From positions 1-34,792 of the forward strand of contig SYMJ01000138.1 of the NCBI GenBank assembly GCA_005805505.1: a stretch of 34,792 bases of DNA. Direction: 5' to 3'. Under the pieces are notes generated by a model. The model ran no database searches and had not been told where the DNA came from. It worked only from the letters and a program-made list of their open reading frames with translations. Positions 30,837 through 34,792 of the stretch are shown one piece after another (position 1 is the stretch's first letter; each line of letters begins with the position of its first letter). Made by a program: the position numbers and the translations under genes. The stretch comes from Verrucomicrobiales bacterium (GTDB lineage: Bacteria > Verrucomicrobiota > Verrucomicrobiia > Limisphaerales > UBA9464).

Positions 30837-33668
30837 TCAATTTCCGCTAATACGGAAGAAGGCCGCACTGTTTGTGACCGGCACCGTGGTCTTTAAGTCA
30901 TTAGTCGTGAGCAAATTCTGCCATGGGCCATCCAAGGCACTCCGGACCTGCAGGTTGTAAGGCGGTAGGCCTCCGGACCAGGAGAGTCCGAGGGTGTTGC
31001 CCGTCAGGGTCACCGCCACTCGGATGGGCGTCGTCGGCACTTCAAAGCCTCCCAAGGTGGCCGAGAACGGCGACGTCACAGCAGAAACCGGAACGGCGAT
31101 CGTTGTATCGGATGCAGCAACCGCATCCAAAACGTAACTGGCTGAGAGCGTGACTCGTTTCAAATCAGCGGCACTCAAGGCCAATTCGCTCAGATCAATG
31201 TCCACCAATCCCCCATCCATCGAGACGTCTAAGGTCACTTGCTTCAAGTGTTTCAGACTTTGAACCGAACCGTTGGGGTAGGCCTCTGAGGTCGCAGCCA
31301 AGCCGATCGGATCCGCCAAAGCCACATCCACCTGAATGCCTCCCATCGCGTAGCTTGGGTTGCGCGCTGGCACCCGAACCGAAAGCTTAGAGGCCGTAGA
31401 ATTCGTCTGAATCACCGGCCGGATTTCACCAGTGGGTTCTGCCAAAGCGAATCCATAGAATTTGTCGACCGCTAGGCCGCTCGCGGCATCCCACGGAGCA
31501 CTGCCAACATTGCTCGATAAAACGTTGCCGCGAAAAACAACGCGCGCCGGCTGGTCGGCTGACCCGTTGCTGCCGTGGAAACGAATGAGGGGGGCACCCA
31601 TCCCGGACAACTTGTTGGCTTCCAATGCATCGGATTCAGCCGGCCCACTGAAGTCGGAACCGACCCGGAGTGTCGAATAGCTCCGGACCGTGGTGAGGCT
31701 AATCGGGGTCGGGTTTTTGAAGAGCACCGAACCCGACGGTCCGTATCCAAAAGAATTCCCGGCCAGGACCACCCCGGTCGCGGTGCGCCAGAACTCGGCC
31801 ACTACCTCGTAGTTGAGGGGACCAAAATAATTACGCTCATTGGCGTCGTTGATGCCGTCGCCATCCGTACCTATGAGCATGAAATGGCCTCGCCCATTCT
31901 CAATGGCTTCCATGTCGGTGAAATCCCCGAGATAGCCGGCCACTTGCGAATAGTCGAAGATCGAACCATCGGGGAGGTAGTTGAAGCGATTGCCTGAAAT
32001 CCGGGTGTTGGGGGTCTCCAGATGAATGGCCAACAATTGACCGGTGATTAGGTTGTGTTCTGCCACGTCCCCAAAACCGTCCGAATCGGTGCCGACCACC
32101 AATCCCTCTGAGGTGATATTATTGTCCCACTTGAAGGAGGCCACCGCGGCCCGGCCTCCGCGGACTCCCGATGCCGTCGGCTTCGCCGGATCGACACCGA
32201 ACCAGCAACCCTGGATGCGGGCTTCGGTCGAAGCACCGATCAACGCCACGCCATAGATGAACGGATCGGCCGCGGAGTCTCCGCCGGTCGCACTGAGCAC
32301 GGCCACACCACGCAGGGTGAAGTTGCGAGAATTAAGAATCGGCAAAATCGCGCTCTCGCTATCCCCGAACCCATGGTCTCCGTAGTCGGTCAGTGCGAAG
32401 CGACCCCCGGCCCGTGAATCGAGAACAATCCGCAATTGGGCGGTGTCGGAACCCTGAAGGACATTGGTGTTGGCCGAAGCTCCCGGTTGGCTCAAGCCAT
32501 CGATCAACACGTTGTCGGCCTGGATGATCGGATAACCCAAGGTCGGTGTGACCAGATAATGCGGCCCGACGCCCGGGATACTGAAGGTGATGCGGTCATT
32601 CGAGCGAACGTCTTTGAGCGCCTCCGCCAGGGAGGTCTTTCCATCACCGGCCGCAGAGGCGTTATCGGCCGTGTTAACCACCACGGTGCGCACCGTTTCA
32701 ACGCGCACATTGTCGATGAGCAGCCAACTTTCCCCCTTCACCTCAGCCACGCCTGCGAAGGGATCCATGTAGCCCACCATCACTCGCCCGGATTTCCAGG
32801 GACTCGTATTGATGCGGCGGCTGATGATTCGCCCGTCGATCTTCCAGGTAATCACATCACCCACCTGACTCACTTCGACCTGGACCCACCGCTTACCCAG
32901 GACACCTGGGGCCTCGAACCGCGGTGACGGAAACTGGGTTCGAAGGAAGGGCTCGTTGCCATCGTCATCCGGGTTACCATTGCCATCGCGATCCGGAACG
33001 CCCGCGGCCTCGCCGTCGAGGTAACGGCTGGCTTGTCCGGCCTGTCCCTCCCAGCTTTGAAGACCCCGCGCTGCACCATCGTCTCCAACAACCCCAAACC
33101 AGAGGCCATCGCTGCCGGTTCCACCCAAGGCCTCGGTCGCGAAATCCTCCCGCTGTTCTGCACCCGACAGCACGCCCCAGTTCACCAAATCTCCCGAGTG
33201 GTTCAGACCAAACGTGAGGAACTCAGAGGTTCCGACTCCGCTGTCTGCAAAGGCTGCATGATTCAAGAACGCGTCGAACTTAAGAACATAGTCTCCGGAA
33301 AAATTCGCGGTCTTCGGGTAAAGACTCAGGGCTAAGCGACCCGGCTCGTCGTCGTTCTTGTTGACCGTGATCTTGAGTCCCTTCGACCCACCCACAGCAG
33401 AATTGGGCGCGGTCGGAACCGGCAAATTTTCCGGCGTTGCCGTCTGGGATGCAAATCGGTTGAAGGTCAGAGCGCTGTAGTCATACGACCAATCCAGAGT
33501 GTAGTCGTTGGTCGAAGTGCCGGCATAATAACCCACCCGCACATCATAGTTGGCCGATGTGTTCGACTCGAACGCGTCTTTGAACAAGGACTGTCCCGTC
33601 AGGGAGGTGGAGAACAGAGTCGCAACAGCGACTGCGACGACGCTGGATTTCGGCATTTTCAAAGTCAT
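30837..33668 (-). CDS. Large secreted CSLREA-like / beta-helix protein
   Basis: The protein has 943 residues (or from Met5) with a signal peptide (hydrophobic VVAVAVATLFSTSL, cleavage near TGQS). Residues 25-330 form a lectin-like beta region. At about 332 the segment VVVNTADNASAAGDGKTSLAEALKDV resembles the CSLREA repeat, though its cysteine is absent. It is followed by ITFSIPGVGPHYL and DGLSQPGASANTN, the typical opening of a right-handed beta-helix. Repeated GNRF, GNSF and GNVL turns follow to about 690. The end (LSWSGGLPPYNLQVRSALDG, then FFRISGN) is a style common in secreted verrucomicrobial proteins. Probably extracellular or cell-surface; the ligand is unknown. Confidence 0.75.
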   Translation of the reverse strand: MTLKMPKSSVVAVAVATLFSTSLTGQSLFKDAFESNTSANYDVRVGYYAGTSTNDYTLDWSYDYSALTFNRFASQTATPENLPVPTAPNSAVGGSKGLKITVNKNDDEPGRLALSLYPKTANFSGDYVLKFDAFLNHAAFADSGVGTSEFLTFGLNHSGDLVNWGVLSGAEQREDFATEALGGTGSDGLWFGVVGDDGAARGLQSWEGQAGQASRYLDGEAAGVPDRDGNGNPDDDGNEPFLRTQFPSPRFEAPGVLGKRWVQVEVSQVGDVITWKIDGRIISRRINTSPWKSGRVMVGYMDPFAGVAEVKGESWLLIDNVRVETVRTVVVNTADNASAAGDGKTSLAEALKDVRSNDRITFSIPGVGPHYLVTPTLGYPIIQADNVLIDGLSQPGASANTNVLQGSDTAQLRIVLDSRAGGRFALTDYGDHGFGDSESAILPILNSRNFTLRGVAVLSATGGDSAADPFIYGVALIGASTEARIQGCWFGVDPAKPTASGVRGGRAAVASFKWDNNITSEGLVVGTDSDGFGDVAEHNLITGQLLAIHLETPNTRISGNRFNYLPDGSIFDYSQVAGYLGDFTDMEAIENGRGHFMLIGTDGDGINDANERNYFGPLNYEVVAEFWRTATGVVLAGNSFGYGPSGSVLFKNPTPISLTTVRSYSTLRVGSDFSGPAESDALEANKLSGMGAPLIRFHGSNGSADQPARVVFRGNVLSSNVGSAPWDAASGLAVDKFYGFALAEPTGEIRPVIQTNSTASKLSVRVPARNPSYAMGGIQVDVALADPIGLAATSEAYPNGSVQSLKHLKQVTLDVSMDGGLVDIDLSELALSAADLKRVTLSASYVLDAVAASDTTIAVPVSAVTSPFSATLGGFEVPTTPIRVAVTLTGNTLGLSWSGGLPPYNLQVRSALDGPWQNLLTTNDLKTTVPVTNSAAFFRISGN

Positions 33669-33812
33669 GGTGGATCGAGCCGTTCCGACAGCGCGACGGC
33701 TGCATTCGGTTGTTACGCCCCGCTTCGATGCCGTCGAGGGTTTAATTCCAACGCCGCTCCGGAAAAGGCTTCTCCAACGGTCGTTCAGTCTTTTTGATCC
33801 GCGGCGGGTTTC
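33669..33812. other. Divergent intergenic region
   Basis: This gap lies between the large secreted protein (minus) and the porin remnant (plus). No gene or strong hairpin is seen. Confidence 0.4.
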
Positions 33813-34122
33813 ATGATCACCTTGAACTTTTGCCCATCGGGTTTCCGATGCCTTTGTCTGATCCTGGCGGGGTTCTCAGCCCTAGCCGCTGAGGGTCCCT
33901 GGCGTCTTCGATCGGCCCTCGATCTTCCTGAGTGGGCGGACGTTGGCCTGGAACAACGGCTTCGGTACGAATCTCTCGGCAATCATTTTTGCACTGGGCA
34001 ACTGTGGCCTCAATACCGGTGTGGCCACTCTCTTCAAGGGCTCGTTTCTCCAAAATGCCCCCAACGCGAATCCGAATGGCGACACCCTCTATGCGTGGGT
34101 GGAGTGCACCGTCACTTTTTGA
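33813..34122 (+). pseudogene. Remnant of an alginate-export-type outer-membrane porin
   Basis: From ATG 33813, the frame encodes a signal peptide (CLCLILAGFSALAAE) and then GPWRLRSALDLPEW with GLEQRLRYESL, which resembles the mature N-terminus of alginate-export family porins. The reading frame then becomes meaningless. One base later (+1 frame, from about 33988) it resumes with NTGVATLFKGSFLQNAPNAN, then NPNGDTLYAWVECTVTF and a stop at 34120-34122: an alternating beta strand ending in Phe, like the last strand of an outer-membrane barrel. The family normally has about 400 or more residues, so most of the gene has been lost, leaving its two ends fused out of frame. Recognition is from sequence style, not an alignment. 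Confidence 0.55.
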
Positions 34123-34174
34123 GACCCGGATTCGGTTTCCATCCTCACCACAGCCCAGATAGCTTGTTGGTTGG

Positions 34175-34510
34175 ATGAGTAAGCCTGCCTGCCCGATGTG
34201 TGAGATGACTGATGTGATGGAACACCCCGAGAAATGGGAGTGCCTCACTTGCGGGCATGAGTGGGAACGCGCAACAGAGGCCGAGGCTCCTAACGCACCC
34301 CGAGTTGTGAAGGATGCTCATGGCACCGTCCTCAACGACGGCGACTGTGTGATCCTCATCAAGGATCTTCCCCTGCGCGGTTCCTCTGGGGTTCTCAAGG
34401 GTGGATCAAAATCCAAGCCCATCCGTCTGGTCGATGAAGACCACGAAATATCCTGCAAGATCGATGGAATCGCCCTCGGTCTGAAAGCCTGCTTCGTGCG
34501 CAAAGCTTGA
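34175..34510 (+). CDS. yjdM: YjdM/PhnA-family zinc-ribbon protein
   Basis: The protein has 111 residues and matches the YjdM (formerly PhnA) family, small cytoplasmic proteins of unclear function once linked to phosphonate use by genomic position only. The N-terminal zinc ribbon has Cys6, Cys9, Cys23 and Cys26. The C-terminal domain includes VVKDAHGTVLNDGDCVILIKDL and the GSSGVLKGGSKSK core. All four zinc ligands are present, in contrast to the zinc-free proteins earlier in the window. The start lies 52 nt after the porin remnant. No phosphonate genes are nearby. Confidence 0.93.
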   Translation: MSKPACPMCEMTDVMEHPEKWECLTCGHEWERATEAEAPNAPRVVKDAHGTVLNDGDCVILIKDLPLRGSSGVLKGGSKSKPIRLVDEDHEISCKIDGIALGLKACFVRKA

Positions 34511-34533
34511 ACTCAACCCCAGACCTTCACGGC

Positions 34534-34559
34534 GTTCCGTCGGAGTTTTGAGACGGAAC
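34534..34559. other. Hairpin downstream of yjdM
   Basis: GTTCCGTC and GACGGAAC form a perfect 8-bp stem with a 10-nt loop, 23 nt after the yjdM stop. There is no T-tract, so the role as terminator is uncertain. Confidence 0.4.
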
Positions 34560-34581
34560 CGGTCCGATCGACTCGAGCTTC

Positions 34582-34628
34582 GCCTGAACGATTCCTTCGG
34601 GAGGTCTTCCCTACTGCATCGTTCAGGC
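34582..34628. terminator. Inverted repeat between convergent yjdM and thiC
   Basis: GCCTGAACGAT and ATCGTTCAGGC form a perfect 11-bp stem around a 25-nt loop. It lies 20 nt downstream of the thiC stop on the minus strand and after yjdM on the plus strand. It may be a bidirectional terminator, although the T-tracts are only two bases on the plus side. The large loop also contains a short CCT/AGG inner pairing. Confidence 0.45.
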
Positions 34629-34647
34629 TTATCCGAATCGTTCCGAC

Positions 34648-34792
34648 TCATGCCTTCGAGTAAACTTCAGCTCCCTGCTCGACAAACTCCCGTGATTTTT
34701 CTTCGAGGCCCTTCTTAATCGCCTCCTCGGCGGCAAGCCCTTGTTCGGCCGCATCCTTGCGGACGTCCGCAGTGATCTTCAGAGAGCAGAAG
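34648..34792 (-). CDS. thiC: Phosphomethylpyrimidine synthase, C-terminal end (partial)
   Basis: Only the last 47 codons are in the window; the rest lies beyond the right edge. ThiC is the radical SAM enzyme that makes the thiamine pyrimidine from aminoimidazole ribotide. The fragment begins [14 protein letters not shown], which is the final part of the ThiC CX2CX4C iron-sulfur motif (last Cys visible) followed by the conserved KIT-DVR segment. It ends in a charged helical tail ([16 protein letters not shown]). A TPP riboswitch, if present, would be upstream and out of view. Confidence 0.9.
   Translation of the reverse strand, partial: FCSLKITADVRKDAAEQGLAAEEAIKKGLEEKSREFVEQGAEVYSKA

Overview
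This roughly 35 kb, GC-rich chromosomal window most likely comes from a member of the Verrucomicrobiota (Pedosphaera/Limisphaera-like). The assignment rests on gene content and protein style, not on a marker gene: the MoxR/DUF58/BatA-like/DUF4175-like/vWA operon, a large secreted beta-helix protein ending in a Phe-Phe-Arg-Ile type tail, tandem phosphodiester glycosidases, and start codons that mostly lack a strong Shine-Dalgarno sequence. I see no rRNA, tRNA, CRISPR array, insertion sequence, integrase or phage gene.

Layout. 1-188: no gene seen. 189-2594 (minus): energy-transduction operon tonB-exbB-exbD-exbD. 3019-3702 (minus): GYF_2+RDD membrane protein. 3835-12953 (plus): tightly packed five-gene operon MoxR ATPase, DUF58, BatA-like vWA protein, DUF4175-like protein with a collagen-like linker, and a vWA/amidotransferase-like membrane protein. 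It is followed by two tandem secreted phosphodiester glycosidases (12960-15355). 15384-16544 (minus): carA. 16934-17979 (plus): DksA/TraR-like regulator, ribosomal proteins L33 and S18, closed by a strong intrinsic terminator. 18096-21116 (plus): znuA-znuC-znuB-zur zinc uptake operon. 21185-22931: CPBP protease and ComF-like phosphoribosyltransferase. 22922-24734 (minus): cysS and a small unknown protein. 24910-29961 (plus): AraC-type regulator, M20 peptidase, GT4 glycosyltransferase, lipA, SGNH hydrolase. 29945-30748 (minus): arginyl-tRNA--protein transferase-like protein. 30837-33668 (minus): large secreted beta-helix protein. 33813-34122: apparent remnant of an outer-membrane porin. 34175-34510: YjdM/PhnA zinc-ribbon protein. 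34648-end (minus): 3' end of thiC.

The most coherent biological story is zinc homeostasis. A DksA-like protein that has lost three of its four zinc-finger cysteines, an L33 with one of four cysteines and a cysteine-free S18 lie directly upstream of znuACB-zur. A palindrome sits just before znuA. ZnuC and Zur carry the same short His-rich tail encoded by an 18-bp identical sequence. This resembles the zinc-sparing strategy known elsewhere, in which zinc-free paralogues replace zinc proteins under Zur control. Whether zinc-containing copies exist elsewhere in this genome cannot be seen here.

The second theme is the MoxR/vWA operon, with three consecutive proteins bearing a DxSxS metal-ion site next to an AAA+ ATPase. 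It probably forms an envelope-associated assembly or chaperone system of unknown substrate.
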